From Chamaecrista fasciculata (lineage: Eukaryota > Streptophyta > Magnoliopsida > Fabales > Fabaceae), in the NCBI GenBank assembly GCA_003254925.1, contig QANZ01029844.1, forward strand, positions 35,982 through 99,981: a stretch of 64,000 nucleotides of DNA, written 5' to 3'. Under the pieces are notes generated by a model that saw only the letters and a list, made by a program, of their open reading frames with translations, ran no database searches and was not told the DNA's origin. The first letter of the stretch is position 1. Every line of letters begins with the position of its first letter. The translations under genes were made by a program, and so were the position numbers. Positions 35,802-47,615 of the stretch are shown here, in pieces.

Positions 35802-36449
35802 AATCTCCAGAATAAACATGTTTGCACTTATAAGGTTGATTCCATACCTCATATTATTCATGTTAAGGTGGTTTTACACTTTAGTGTGGGTCCGAACAAA
35901 AAAATATTACTCCCTCCTCTTTTGTTATTTTGTTGGAGGGTAAATTTTTTAAAAAAATATATGATGTTTTTACCAAATTAAGAAAATATTCATTATTCTT
36001 TTTATAATTTTATTTTTGTTAAATTGTTAGTAGATAATAAATTAGTGAGAGTATTTATAAGTAATTTAATTTAATAAGAATAATTTAATTTTCTTATTTC
36101 ATATTTTTCTTATTTTAGGTAGATTAGTGATTTATGCATTGTCCTTAAAAAACATTGGACAGTTAATTGGTTAATTTCAGGCCAAAAAAAAAAATGATTA
36201 ATTGAGCTGATGATGTCGAACTCCAATCGAGATGAACGAATGTTGTAAAAAGGAGAAAATATTGGGGTGTGGGTGGATGTATGGGGATCGATGGAGCTTC
36301 ACATGGAAAGCAATATAATTGAGAAGTTATGTGGGGTAAGTGGTCGGTGTTGCTGCCCGTAGGTGATTAATGTCAATTCATTCCAATAGAAAACAGTCAA
36401 AACACATCTGTTGAATTCTAAATTTCAAAAAAATGGATCTTGTATTATA
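35802..36449. other. gene-free stretch
   Basis: Contains half of a Stowaway-like terminus (ACTCCCTCCTCTTTTG at about 35909) without a clear partner, and a GGCC-plus-A run at about 36180 that could be another micro-insertion with poorly kept flanks. Confidence 0.4.
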
Positions 36450-37105
36450 CAGGGCTGTTCACCGACCATCAAAATCAACTCAACATGCAAGTTTTGGTTA
36501 ATTTGGTTTGAGTTGCGGGTTGCTTTGATTTAAAAAATTTTAGCCTACAATGATTTGTGTTGTGTTGCGGGTTTTAGAATTCTAAACCCGCTCAACCCAA
36601 CTCAACCGGCTAGCCTTTCATTTATATATTCTTTTTTTTTATTTTAATATATATATATAAAAATAAATTATAATTAGTATAATACAAATAATTTTGTGTT
36701 ATCTTTTCCCCTTTGCTTTAACCGTAAAGTGACTTCACCGTTAGTTAATTTTTTTTGTCAATCATTCAATTAATCAATTTAATCTTTTTTATTTTTATCA
36801 ATTTCACTTTTTTATCGAGAAGAGTAGAATTAGATTTCTAATTTTACTTGCTAAATTCTACTGTTGTCGTAATTATTTCTATCTTCCTCTACTAGTAACT
36901 TCACATTCTTTAGATGAGTATATATAACTTTCAATCATATTATATTATTATTAACCGATAATAATAAGAAATATTATTCATCAAAATTTAATATAAAAAA
37001 TTGAAAGGTTAAAAAAATATTGTAGAGTCAAATATATTTTTTTAAAAAAATATATTTGTAAATTATAATGGACCAGCCTACCAACCCAACCCCGGAACAC
37101 CCCTA
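36450..37105. mobile_element. hAT-like non-autonomous element
   Basis: The left terminus CAGGGCTGTTC and the inverted right terminus TAGGGGTGTTC match hAT-type ends. Flanking octamers GTATTATA and TTATTTTA agree at 6 of 8. The interior holds AACCCGCTCAACCC-type runs common in plant hAT MITEs. Confidence 0.55.
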
Positions 37106-39768
37106 TTATTTTATATATATATATATATATTTGGATCAAAACAATTTTTTTAAGTACAAAAATTAATTGAGTTAGAATATTTTATTGTTGAAATAATTAA
37201 ATAAATATTTTTCAAATATTAAAGAACATATATTCGACTTTCAAAAATTAAATTATTGATTTGTATATTTTTCACTGATTAATTTATATATTTAAAAAAT
37301 AAATATATACATTTTAACTTACCTTTTCATGTTTTTTTATTATTCCATAACTACACAAATGTAGAATTTTGAAATGAATGATTAAGATGCTTCAAGTAAG
37401 TTATATGGGAATAAGGATTAACACCTGCATTAAGTGTTTTGTCCATTTTTATCTTTGGCAAAAAAAAAAAGATGCTTCAAAAACTAATTATGTTGTGGTG
37501 TAGATTTTTAATAAGAAGTAACAATGATTAATGAGCATTATGAACTGGGTGGTTTGCGTAAAGAAAAAAAAGAAGCAATGAGTAGTTTTTTATTTTTTGA
37601 AAAACATCATGCCAAATTTTATAATAGAAAAGCCATACGGCACTTTGCAAATATAAATAATTAGAGAACTTCAATTTCATAATAAAAAAAAAGAACAATA
37701 TACAAATATTGTTGAATAAAAAAACAAACTAAAGTACAAATGATCTTAATTACAGAATGAAAATCATCACGGATCTTGGTGTTGTCAATAAAATGTTTAT
37801 TATGAAACTCTCTGCATATCAAAAAAATAGTATTCGTCCCAAATGTAGATGTTATAGATTCTTCCATCATTTTATCAAAGCATTGAATACTTTCTAACGT
37901 ATATACTTAGATATGAATCAAAATCTAGTATTGGAATAGAATTTTTCATGAAAAAAGACTATAACAAAAAATAGATTCGGACCAAACTCTAACAAAATTT
38001 GAAGGACAAAAAATCTAAATTATTTAAATAAAGAGCATGAAAGAAGAAAGAAATTATGAGGAATTGCGAATAATGCAATCCCAATCTGAAAATCAAAAGA
38101 AAATGAAAAAGAAAAATGAAGATGAAGACCGAAAAAAGCATAGCGTGGCAGTTATTGTGCTGAAACTAGCAATGAGTAGTTAAAGAAGCATTCAAGGGAA
38201 AAAAAGTGGACGGTGGGAATGTGAGTGATTAAAAATGGGCGAAGACTTTAAATTTATCATTTTTGTATAGAGTGGATTTTAAATTAGTTCCTCGTGTTTT
38301 ATTTATTTTGAATTGGTCTCAACTAAGTAGAGAATAAATTTTTCAAGAGTTTGAATATAGTTTCAAATTCGTCAGTTCGTTGCATTCAGATTTAAAATAA
38401 GATAAATATGAACAATTTTATTTGTTTGATTGAAAAATAAATTATTCACTTTCAAGATTTGATTTGACGTGTAATGGTTTTAAAGCACTCATGGAATAAA
38501 ACTCGTAGATATGGATTCGTTGCATTCAAACCTAAGAGAGATGACTACATTCAATTTTTTTTGATTAATTTTAAAAATCATAAAATTATGTAAGATCAAT
38601 TTGAAAATAAATGAAATATAAAAGACTGATTTGATGTTTTAGCCTTAAATATATGATAATTAACCGGGGTTAGGTGTTTAAATAAGTCGGATGAAGGAAA
38701 GAATGATGATAACAAAATATTCAAATTGATAAATTGTTAATTAATAAAATTAGTCATTTAATTTCCTTAAATATAACTAAAATATCATTTCATGATTTAT
38801 CAGAAAAAGAATTTTCAGTCGGTTTTATTTATTTATATTTATTCTTTTGCATATAAATATAATCAATTAATTATAGCATTGGAGAATCCGAATTTCAAAG
38901 TCCCACGCGAATCATAGCCTTCCTTCATTGTCCGTCCCAAATTGAAACCAAGGATTTATTTTTTCAGAGTAATGATTTCTGGCATTTGCCTTTCAGACTT
39001 ACATAATTAATATTTATTCAAAACCACAAAAGGAAAAATCGGTCCAACGCATTAGTAATTGGGTAGAGATTGCATTCAACACGTGTTTCTTATAGTAAAA
39101 TGAAGAGTGTTGAGTTGAGTGTTCTTGGTTTTTCAAATTTCATATACACGTTTTCAGATTTGCTTCTGGTGGAAGACTCTTCCGGTGTCATCAGTCAGTC
39201 CTCTTCAATAAATTTAGAAGTACCACCAACTTGAGTTTCTCCCAATCTGTTTAATCATCCTCATATAATTTTTCCAATCTTCTATATACAATGTAAACGA
39301 TTATAATTTTCAGGCAAAAAAGAAATTATAATTTAATGCCTACTCCTTATTTATTTGTTATTAACTAATAAAAAAAATAAGCTCTAGAGTACTAGGCAGA
39401 TACTTTATTTATTTAGGGTTTTATTATAAAAAAACTTTATAGCTTAAGGTATAAAGTTTTTGTGTCTATCTCCTTGCTTTCATTTTTCTTTTATTTTGAT
39501 TTTTATCAATTATCTAAAAAATTGTATTATGAAAGAAGAGAGATGGACACAAAAACTCAATAGCTTAAACTATGGAGTTTTTTATAACAAAACTCTAGAA
39601 ACAATACCAACAAATGAACAAAGTTATAAGTTATAACAATTTCTATACCGTCTGAAATGAAACAAAAACATAAATTAGAGAACTTGAAGTTTACATTAAT
39701 TAAAGAAAAACTTATACCATAACAAAAAGAAAAATGAATAATTATTTAAAAGGAATCTATACAGGAAG
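37106..39768. other. gene-free AT-rich region
   Basis: No supported coding frame. A 73-bp insertion with 12-bp direct repeats is listed separately. ACTCTAGA/TAGAGT-rich tracts with A/T arms at about 39380-39600 look like an eroded foldback (AAAACTTTATAGCTTAAGG versus its inverse). Confidence 0.45.
37384..37480 (+). mobile_element. 73-bp insertion with A tail and 12-bp repeats
   Basis: AAGATGCTTCAA at 37384-37395 recurs at 37469-37480. The insert ends ATCTTTGGC plus an A run, like a 5'-truncated SINE. Confidence 0.6.
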
Positions 39769-40363
39769 TGTGATATTACGAGTGATACATCACTATTTGG
39801 GCGTACGCCTAAACGACCCTCGAACCGGGCCTCTTCTCCGCTCCACGCCTTGCAAGTCGCCCTCGAGCCAATCGGGCGCCCTCTGCACAATTAGGGGCAG
39901 CCATGATCCGTCCAGGGTCTTGGCGCACGCCCCCCCAAATAACACGTATAGTAGTCATTCACGACTACCTTGCTCCGCAATCCACGCTGCGGGAGATCGT
40001 GGGCTACGAACTTGTTCACACCCACGATCTCCAGTTGCCTGGCGCCCGCCGTCCTAAGTAACACGCAATCACCCACGATTGCCTTGCTCCGCAAATCTCG
40101 GTCTCCACCATCTCCGTTGGTGGAGATCGTGTCTGGTCACGTGGTCCGCCCCGCGCGCTGACCACCTCTCCCCCCTGCTCTATAAATAGAGCCCATCTCA
40201 GCAGTTCAAGGTTAGCTACTCTTTACACTCCAGAATTCTCTTACTCTCCTATCACTCTCTTACTAACTTGAGCGTCGGACTACTCTTCGCAGGGCCCCCC
40301 TGTGAAGCTCTTGCAGGTTCTTGTTCGACTCTTGGCTCTTGCAGCCCACAACCGGTGAACTAG
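39769..40363 (+). mobile_element. GC-rich LTR (Ty3/Gypsy-like), probably solo
   Basis: A sharp GC-rich island in AT-rich DNA that starts TGTGATATTACGAGTG. It has a strong core promoter (GCTCTATAAATAGAGC; TATA at 40181-40188) followed by a C/T-rich leader, as in Gypsy LTRs. Two diverged tandem units of about 120 bp share AAC/ACACG...CACGA(C/T)T(A/G)CCTTGCTCCGCAA. No gag/pol follows. The right end (near CCCACA 40350 or a little beyond) and the target duplication were not resolved. The open frames on both strands here are not genes. Confidence 0.6.
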
Positions 40364-42557
40364 GTAAGTGCTACCATTTTCTAGTTTATCAACGAGTATT
40401 CTAAATTTTATATACAGTCAAATTAAATATTAAATATATTATATGGCAAAAAAAATGTTAAATCTATCCTGCATGTTTTAAAAGTTACATATATTCATCA
40501 TAACAAACAAATTGTTGTAAATAAAATTTATGGATGTTCTTAGGATTTCTAAAACCTCTCAATTAATGAAAATTCTATAATTCTTAATTGATGAGAAATA
40601 ATTCTATTGATGAGAGTTGATGTATATACTTAATACTCATAAATGTAGGTTACCCTATGTACCTTTATAAATAGATGGTATATGTAATAGTCGTGACACT
40701 TCTTCTAAAAAAATTGTTGATCAATAATATACATCTCTCACTTTGTCTTGATTATCTCACTCTTTTCCTACCTTCTCTTATATTCTTTATACATAGTTTT
40801 ACAATACAAGTGAGTTTTATTAATTTATATTTTGTATTTGGACAGGGAAAAAAAGTTACATATATTCAACTCTTCTAATATTTAATATGTATGACGTATA
40901 CTTTTAACAATTAAATTATAATTAACTATGTACTTTATATAAAGTAAAGATTTAATTTTAATTTTAAAAATAAAATATTTAAGTTATGTTTAAATTCTAA
41001 CATAAAAATATAATTTATAATATGACCGTAGAAATAATTTCTTTTATAGAATAACCGTAGAAATAATTAAAAGAATAATATAATGTACAAAATATATTGG
41101 TGTTAAGAAATGAGTCCTCTTTCACCATGTCTTTCTTGTAAAGTTAGAGAAAGAAAGGAAGAAGAGAAAAGACTCTCTTCTCTTCTCGTTTCTTTTTCTC
41201 TCCAACCTCATAAAAAATGTATGGTGAAAGAACGTTAGAAAATATAATTTTATTGGTGTTATGGGCTTGAGCTCAATTGTTTCTCTTGTCTCTGTTATTC
41301 ACAGTCCACTACTTTTCCTCTTTCTTGAGTGAGTAGGATACCACTTAGCATATTGAATTAGATTTTTGGGGCTAGTTAGGCTGAAAAAAAGGCTTTATGG
41401 GGCTAGTAATGAAGAGTTTGGCCCAATTGTAATTGGGCCGATGACAAGTGGCTTAAATTTCTGCTTTCCCTGCCCCACCTTCGTTAAACACCTTGAATTA
41501 TCTGTGGCCCCAAAAAAGAATTATTTTGTACTCTTTTCTCATAACGGATTAGGCTTGTAGGACCAGACCGAATAAAGTCCGTCACCTTGGGTCGGGCCAG
41601 CCCAGATAGAATCAAACCTAAATCGAAGTTGGAAGATTAAAATAAATTAAATCAGTATATTTAAATGTAATGAAATTGGAATTGGTAAAGTGCAAATAAA
41701 CATAATTCATATATATTGATGGATAAATTATAAGTTGACTTGACCCAACTCAAATTTTAGGTGGTCAACTTTTTAACACAATCCATTTTGACCAATTATT
41801 TAAATGGGATGTGAAGGGGTAACTATAAAAATTGCAGAAAAAAATTGCTGTTTGTGTAAGAGATTTTATGAATGTGTATGTATTTGCAATATTTGGATAG
41901 AGCATGCATAAAAATATATATTACTACTGTACTTAACTAAGAAGAACAATTCTAAACCCCTAATCCGAAACAGATAAAATGAGAAATTTCATAAATATAG
42001 TTATACTTATATAAAGTCAAGATTCAACTTTCAAGCATGGAAGTGGGAACGAAATGTTATGGTTTTCTAGATAGCTGGGACAATGGGAAAACTTCCCGAT
42101 TTCGTTACATTTATTTTCACATGGTCCAACATTAATTCTCTTGACCACATGCAAAAGTAGACAATGCATGCAAATCATGCATCTATATATCCACCAAAAT
42201 CACATTTGAAGGGACAAAATTTTTTTCTTATGGGCTTGGAAAATGAGATGAGGAATTTATTTGTATTGTATATTTTGAATGGTGACTCTATGTGAATACA
42301 GGCATGGGTAGTTGAGTATTATATTGTTGAAGTTGAAAAAGTGAAAGTGAAAAAGTGAAAAAGTAATTTCTAGCTTGCTCACATGGTGTGAATTGTGTGA
42401 TTAGTAATGCAACCACCTATTGCTATTTACTATGCAGTACATATGTGATATGTATAGAAGTTAGAACATGTGTACCACAATATATTTGATAGTTTTACAA
42501 AACCACGGGCAACCACCAAAACTTTCGAAAACCACACATCACTATACATATATTTAT
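40364..42557. other. gene-free region
   Basis: AT-rich, no supported gene. A small foldback is at 41118-41236. GGTCGGGCCAGCCC (about 41591) resembles hAT-MITE interior sequence, without clear ends. Confidence 0.45.
41118..41236. repeat. AG/CT-rich foldback, about 120 bp
   Basis: CTCTTTCACCAT at the left pairs with ATGGTGAAAGA at the right, and TTAGAGAAAGAAAGGAAG pairs with the TTTCTTTTTCTCTCCAA region. Similar to the foldback at 34002. Confidence 0.55.
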
Positions 42558-42862
42558 ACGGGCTTTCCGTGCCCTAACAAGTACGAAAATATGTATGTAA
42601 CGTTTGATTTGACATTTGTTGTTATTCAAGGATTAAATAGTATATTTCTATTATCCAAGGACTAAATCGTTAGAAGTGTGAAAATTAAAAGACTAAATAA
42701 TAAATTTTCACTTTCTTAAATCTCATTTACTACTTTCTCTCTCTCATTATTTATAGAGTTAACCAATTACTAAATTTTACATGTTTATTTCTTATTTTTT
42801 TAATTTTTAATTTAATTATTTTTTATCAACCAAAAAAGTTCTCAGACATATAATATAGTATA
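42558..42862 (-). mobile_element. Helitron-like element (copy H6)
   Basis: The minus strand aligns with 2281-2589 throughout: TATACTATATTATATG near the start, TTTAAGAAAGTGAAAA, CTAACGATTTAGTCCTTG, GTCAAATCAAACGTTACAT, ending GGAAAGCCCGTA. The terminal CTAG is lost. Confidence 0.7.
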
Positions 42863-43702
42863 AATATATAGTAAGTTCCAGAGCCTGTGAATGAATTTAT
42901 TTCTATTAAAAAAATTCTCTCATCATAGTTAAATATACCACGTGAGTCAAATTTAGATTAATCAAAATTTTATTCGAGATCCAATAAAAAAAATTTACAT
43001 GATAGCTGAAGAAAAAGATATGACTATAAATAATTTTTGAACTGAGCTTCTCTAATTTTCATATATATATATATATATAGTGTACGTATATACGATATGG
43101 CTGATTATTGTATACATTATATATATTGTAATGTAAGTAGGACGTGCATGACTTTGTGTGGGCATGATACAATGAAGTGGTAATTGAGTGAAGCCCATTA
43201 TATACATGTAGCTTCGAGGAAAGATTCAGCGTATAGTCGTATACTGTATAGTGACAGCCAAAATGGCTAACAAGTCAGAAAGAATTATAACGTTTGACGA
43301 CAGAGAAAAACAGTACTCATAAAGGTTCTCGTTTTGGTCAATTCCTCCACTAACTATGCTAGCCACTTCCTAATTCTTTCGCCAACCTTAATTAGCTTCC
43401 AGGTCTTCCACGATGTTTTTCCATAACCACATCTTGTTATATATGACGAATAATTCTTTATACTTTATATTAAAGTTGATAAATAATCTACGCTACCATA
43501 TATATCTTATCGTATGATTTATTAAATATGATTTATTTGCAAAACTTTTCAACTTATGAAAGTTGGCAAATTCTTAATTATCCACAATGATCATTTTGAA
43601 ATAACAATAATTTTAATGATATAAATTAGTAAAATCTATTGAAAATTTAATATAGCAAAAGAAATGTATTTATCAATTTTTAGAGTTCAATTAAACTTCT
43701 AT
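42863..43702. other. gene-free stretch
   Basis: AT-rich, TA microsatellite at about 43060-43078, no gene. Confidence 0.5.
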
Positions 43703-44034
43703 GAAGCATGGACACTGACACGGACACGGGACACGACACGGACACAGCGACACGTCAAACTCTCAAAATTACGCGACACGACACGGCATATATTTATATA
43801 TATAAATAATTAAATATTCATAATTTTTAATAAAAAAATTAAAAATTACAATTTTTATTCATAATATATGTCATATCTATTATTATTTTCTCTTGCCTAT
43901 CATGTTAAAGTTACAAAAAATTGATTTATATTCTAAAATTTATGGATATGTGTCGTGTCGGTGTCATACGAGTGTCGGACACTGACACGTGTCTGACACG
44001 GCGACACGCCTTCAAAATGAAGTGTCCATGCTTC
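43703..44034 (+). mobile_element. MITE of the GAAGCATGGACAC family, copy 1 (best preserved)
   Basis: The termini GAAGCATGGACACTGACACG and ...GAAGTGTCCATGCTTC are inverted. Subterminal regions are rich in GACACG/CGTGTC. The centre is AT-rich. No clear target duplication. Degraded copies lie at 34205-34519 and 10899-11208. Confidence 0.78.
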
Positions 44035-44419
44035 CTAATTTTAGAGTAAATTAATAATTCATTTGTGAAACATCAATAAGTTGATAATTTGGTTCTTAAA
44101 ATATTAAAATATACTATTTAGTCTTTGAAAGAACTAAATGGTATTCTTATTATTCATTTTCATGGATTAAAGAGCATACACTTTGGTTATTTTAAAGGAT
44201 TAACAAATATAATATTTTGGTTCTTTAATTTAAAAAATTAAACTTTGTATTTCAATTTGACAAGAATTGAGTCATCAATCCAATTCTTTTTTTAAGAACT
44301 AAGTTTTTAATTTTCTCAAACTTTTACAAATTAGTCATTGAGGTCAAACTTTCTTCTTAATAATTAATAGTAATATATATACAAGGGCTTTAATTTGCAT
44401 GTCCTCAAATATATATATA

Positions 44420-44690
44420 CTAGTGTGTTTTGCATGCTTTATCAAGTATGCAAAGATCAATTTAAATTTTATAATCATTAAAGTTTAAAAATTTTAAAAA
44501 TATTTTAATCAAAATTGAAATTTTTAATATATTATTTTTGTTTAAAGTTGTGGGAACTTTTTTTTTGCCATCAAAGTAGTGGGAAGTTACTTAACTCCCT
44601 CCACTATTTTTGTCCTCTTTTAATATTTCATAATAAAATTAATTTTGACCGACCGAAACACCCCTAATACAAATATAATAGTATATATAT
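44420..44690 (-). mobile_element. Helitron-like element (copy H7), left boundary weak
   Basis: The minus-strand 3' end is a hairpin (TTTGCAT...ATGCAAA) followed by ACACACTAG and T. The other end, near AACTTTATATATATATACTA, is only roughly placed. A micro-insertion (44544-44588) sits inside. Confidence 0.5.
44544..44588 (-). mobile_element. micro-insertion nested in a Helitron copy
   Basis: AAAGTTGTGGGAACTT (44544-44559) and AAAGTAGTGGGAAGTT (44573-44588) agree at 14 of 16. The insert is seven T plus GCCATC, i.e. GATGGC plus an A tail on the minus strand. Confidence 0.6.
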
Positions 44691-44935
44691 ATATAAAGTT
44701 CAAAATAATTTAAAATTAAAATTTTATAAAATATTATAGATAATTTTATATCATCAATTTAAAATTGAAATACCTTATAAAAGTGATTTCAACAAAACTC
44801 GTATTTAAAGTTTTGTATATCAAAATTTAAATACCTTATCACTCTTTGCACTAGTACATATGATTAGTTTTAATTTGTAATGTATTTATATATATATTAA
44901 ATAATTCGAATGGCAAAACCAACAACTGAGAGTTT

Positions 44936-45128
44936 TTTTTTGTGGGCAAAAAGTTTAGATGGATTGGGCCTCGGTGGATCATCAAAGTCAGGGCATACCT
45001 TGAGATTCTATGAACGCTTAGAGATCGCCTACCAACAATATCTTTATATCGACAACGGCAATTAAACTCATGACCTTATGAGATATGAGTCGGCTTCTTA
45101 CCAATTGGGTCAATCTTTAATTTATTGG
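44936..45128 (-). mobile_element. tRNA-derived SINE
   Basis: On the minus strand it begins with a tRNA-like head (GACCCAATTGGTAAGAAGCC, then GGTCATGAGTTTAATTG as box B) and ends TTTTTGCCCAC plus an A run. CAACAACTGAGAGTTT (44920-44935) and CAACAACTAAGAATTT (45129-45144) are the target duplication, 14 of 16 matching. Confidence 0.75.
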
Positions 45129-45144
45129 CAACAACTAAGAATTT

Positions 45145-45558
45145 TGTATATATATAGTTGTTATTTTTTGATATGAGCTAGGAGACATTATGGAATATTT
45201 AGATATAATGTTGACAAATGAATTTAACGTTGACTGAATCTCTGAAAATATGTAATAAATCCACCTCACAAGTTGCTTTCGATCGAAAAGCTAAGTGGGA
45301 CAGCAGTCAGCAATAGCAAATTAACATTTAACAACGTATGTGTGTATGCATGTAAGACGAGAGCATGCAATAATGAAACTTGAAAAGCGTACGAAACATA
45401 CACACACACACACAGACGGCTAGCCTGTGTCATATCAAAATGTGTGTTCAATTTGTTCTTTTTGAATTTCAAATGTTGCACTAATAATGGATTACAATAA
45501 TGGATAGAGATGAATACCTACCACACAATTTCCTAAATCACATGACCTATTATATCAG
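45145..45558. other. gene-free stretch
   Basis: Contains an AC microsatellite at about 45401-45412. The open frame 45266-45481 (-) lacks any family signal. Confidence 0.5.
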
Positions 45559-45723
45559 AGTGCTACGTGTGTTAGATTACACACACACTGACACACATAT
45601 ATATACTCTGTATTACTAACTACCTACCACAGAATTTCATGGTGAAAGTAGACCAGATTAAGATCAGAGTAGTTAGTAATACAGAGTATATATATGTGTG
45701 TGTAATCTAACACACGTAGCACT
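45559..45723. repeat. near-perfect 55-bp hairpin
   Basis: AGTGCTACGTGTGTTAGATT through ...CTGTATTACTAACTAC (45559-45623) is the exact reverse complement of 45669-45723, except for one ~10-bp insertion (CTGACACACA) in the left arm. The loop is 45 nt. Short direct repeats (CCTACCACA(C/G)AATTTC) flank and enter the loop. Confidence 0.92.
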
Positions 45724-46089
45724 TGAAGATGGAAAAGTAAACGAGAAAATTATAAAGAGGTTGCTGTCTTTCTGGAAGTCTATACTCTCGCATGTGGAAG
45801 CCACCGCACCACAATCCACATACTTCACTGTAGTCTATACATGATATTTTTTCCATTTTCATCCTCTATTTACCCCTTTTCTATAATTTTTAATTTTCTT
45901 TTTTTTTTCTAATCTTAAATATGATTATTTTCTTTCTTTAAGATTTTCAACTTTATTTACTATTTACAATTACATGCATGCATGTAATTGATTACTCTTT
46001 AGTTTAGTATATATATAAATACATACATATTTACATACTATGTTAAGGAACATGTAAAGATTAATTTAAATTTAATAATTATTAAAATT

Positions 46090-46703
46090 NNNNNNNNNNN
46101 NNNNNNNNNNNNNNNNNNNNNNNNNNNNNNNNNNNNNNNNNNNNNNNNNNNNNNNNNNNNNNNNNNNNNNNNNNNNNNNNNNNNNNNNNNNNNNNNNNNN
46201 NNNNNNNNNNNNNNNNNNNNNNNNNNNNNNNNNNNNNNNNNNNNNNNNNNNNNNNNNNNNNNNNNNNNNNNNNNNNNNNNNNNNNNNNNNNNNNNNNNNN
46301 NNNNNNNNNNNNNNNNNNNNNNNNNNNNNNNNNNNNNNNNNNNNNNNNNNNNNNNNNNNNNNNNNNNNNNNNNNNNNNNNNNNNNNNNNNNNNNNNNNNN
46401 NNNNNNNNNNNNNNNNNNNNNNNNNNNNNNNNNNNNNNNNNNNNNNNNNNNNNNNNNNNNNNNNNNNNNNNNNNNNNNNNNNNNNNNNNNNNNNNNNNNN
46501 NNNNNNNNNNNNNNNNNNNNNNNNNNNNNNNNNNNNNNNNNNNNNNNNNNNNNNNNNNNNNNNNNNNNNNNNNNNNNNNNNNNNNNNNNNNNNNNNNNNN
46601 NNNNNNNNNNNNNNNNNNNNNNNNNNNNNNNNNNNNNNNNNNNNNNNNNNNNNNNNNNNNNNNNNNNNNNNNNNNNNNNNNNNNNNNNNNNNNNNNNNNN
46701 NNN
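46090..46703. other. assembly gap (614 N)
   Basis: Unresolved bases. The gap ends exactly inside a repeat that has a second copy at 51156-51713, so the missing part probably includes the left half of that element. Confidence 0.98.
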
Positions 46704-47063
46704 TTTTTTTATAATTATGGGTCAAATATTAGAGAATGTTGATTATGAACCAAAATTTGATAGAGAAAGTGATCATAAAATGTCACTTGATGATATTATA
46801 TTGTTGAACATTATGAAAATTGATTATCTCTATATTAATTCATGTTAATTTATGAAAATTGTATTAATATATTAATGTTATAATTGTATTTTGTAACCTA
46901 ATTATGAATATTTGAATTAAAATTTTATCATATATAGGTTTTTTTTATTATTTTTAATTTATTTATTTATCAACGGTCCGACCTCGGTTGGATCCCGGTT
47001 GAACCATTGAACCTTGAACCCCTCCTTCGGCCGGTTCAATGGCCGGTCCGGTTTTAATAACCT
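46704..47063 (+). mobile_element. hAT-like element, right part (left part in gap)
   Basis: About 98% identical to 51354-51713, same orientation, ending GGTCCGGTTTTAATAACCTT. After that a few bases (CGGCCGGTCCGGTTTC) repeat terminal-like sequence. Confidence 0.8.
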
Positions 47064-47229
47064 TCGGCCGGTCCGGTTTCTCCTGGTTGATTAGTAGAAC
47101 ATCTCATATCTTAAAATTTATGAAAATTTTAAAAGATAATTTTTAATGTTTGAAAACTCACTTGACCAATAAAAAAAAAACCTTAACATGTGCCCTTAAG
47201 ACACATATTAGAAAGACCCTAATTAAAAA

Positions 47230-47575
47230 ATATAAAATATAACGAGAACAGACAAGGAACAGACAGAGCCAATATACATATACCGCAGCCGCCGTACGTC
47301 TTCTCGGTCTTGATTCTTGAAAGTGGATTGTAATTCAAAAAGCAATGCAAAAGCTAAGAAACCAGCATAAAACGGTTATTTAGCCGAAAAAAAAACACAA
47401 CACGAAAGGGTTAGCTTAATTATAACAAGGTCAAATAAACCCCGATTAACGCTTTAGTACGTGGATATACTATTCTGGTAAATTGATTGATTCTTAACTA
47501 TTACAAAACAATAATACACACAGTCGCGTGCATGTTTCATATGCTATATATATCACAGACTTTAATTAAACTTTT
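47230..47575 (+). repeat. segmental duplication block A1
   Basis: Aligns with 58055-58340: CTTGAAAGT(G/A)GAT followed by AATTCAAAA, AAAAGCT(A/C)AGAAAC, CTGGTAAAT, TTCTTAA(C/T)TATTACAAAACAA, CATGTTTCATA. Non-coding. Confidence 0.65.
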
Positions 47576-47615
47576 TGTCGCTTTTTTAAATAGCCTGCAG
47601 GATTTATATTTTACT

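Noticed and set aside
39696..40161. Overlapping open frames on both strands in a GC-rich island
   Set aside because: The region looks like an LTR with TATA box and tandem units; GC-rich DNA lacks stops by chance, and no protein family is visible.
46072..46725. 217-codon open frame on the minus strand
   Set aside because: It consists almost entirely of N bases from the assembly gap.
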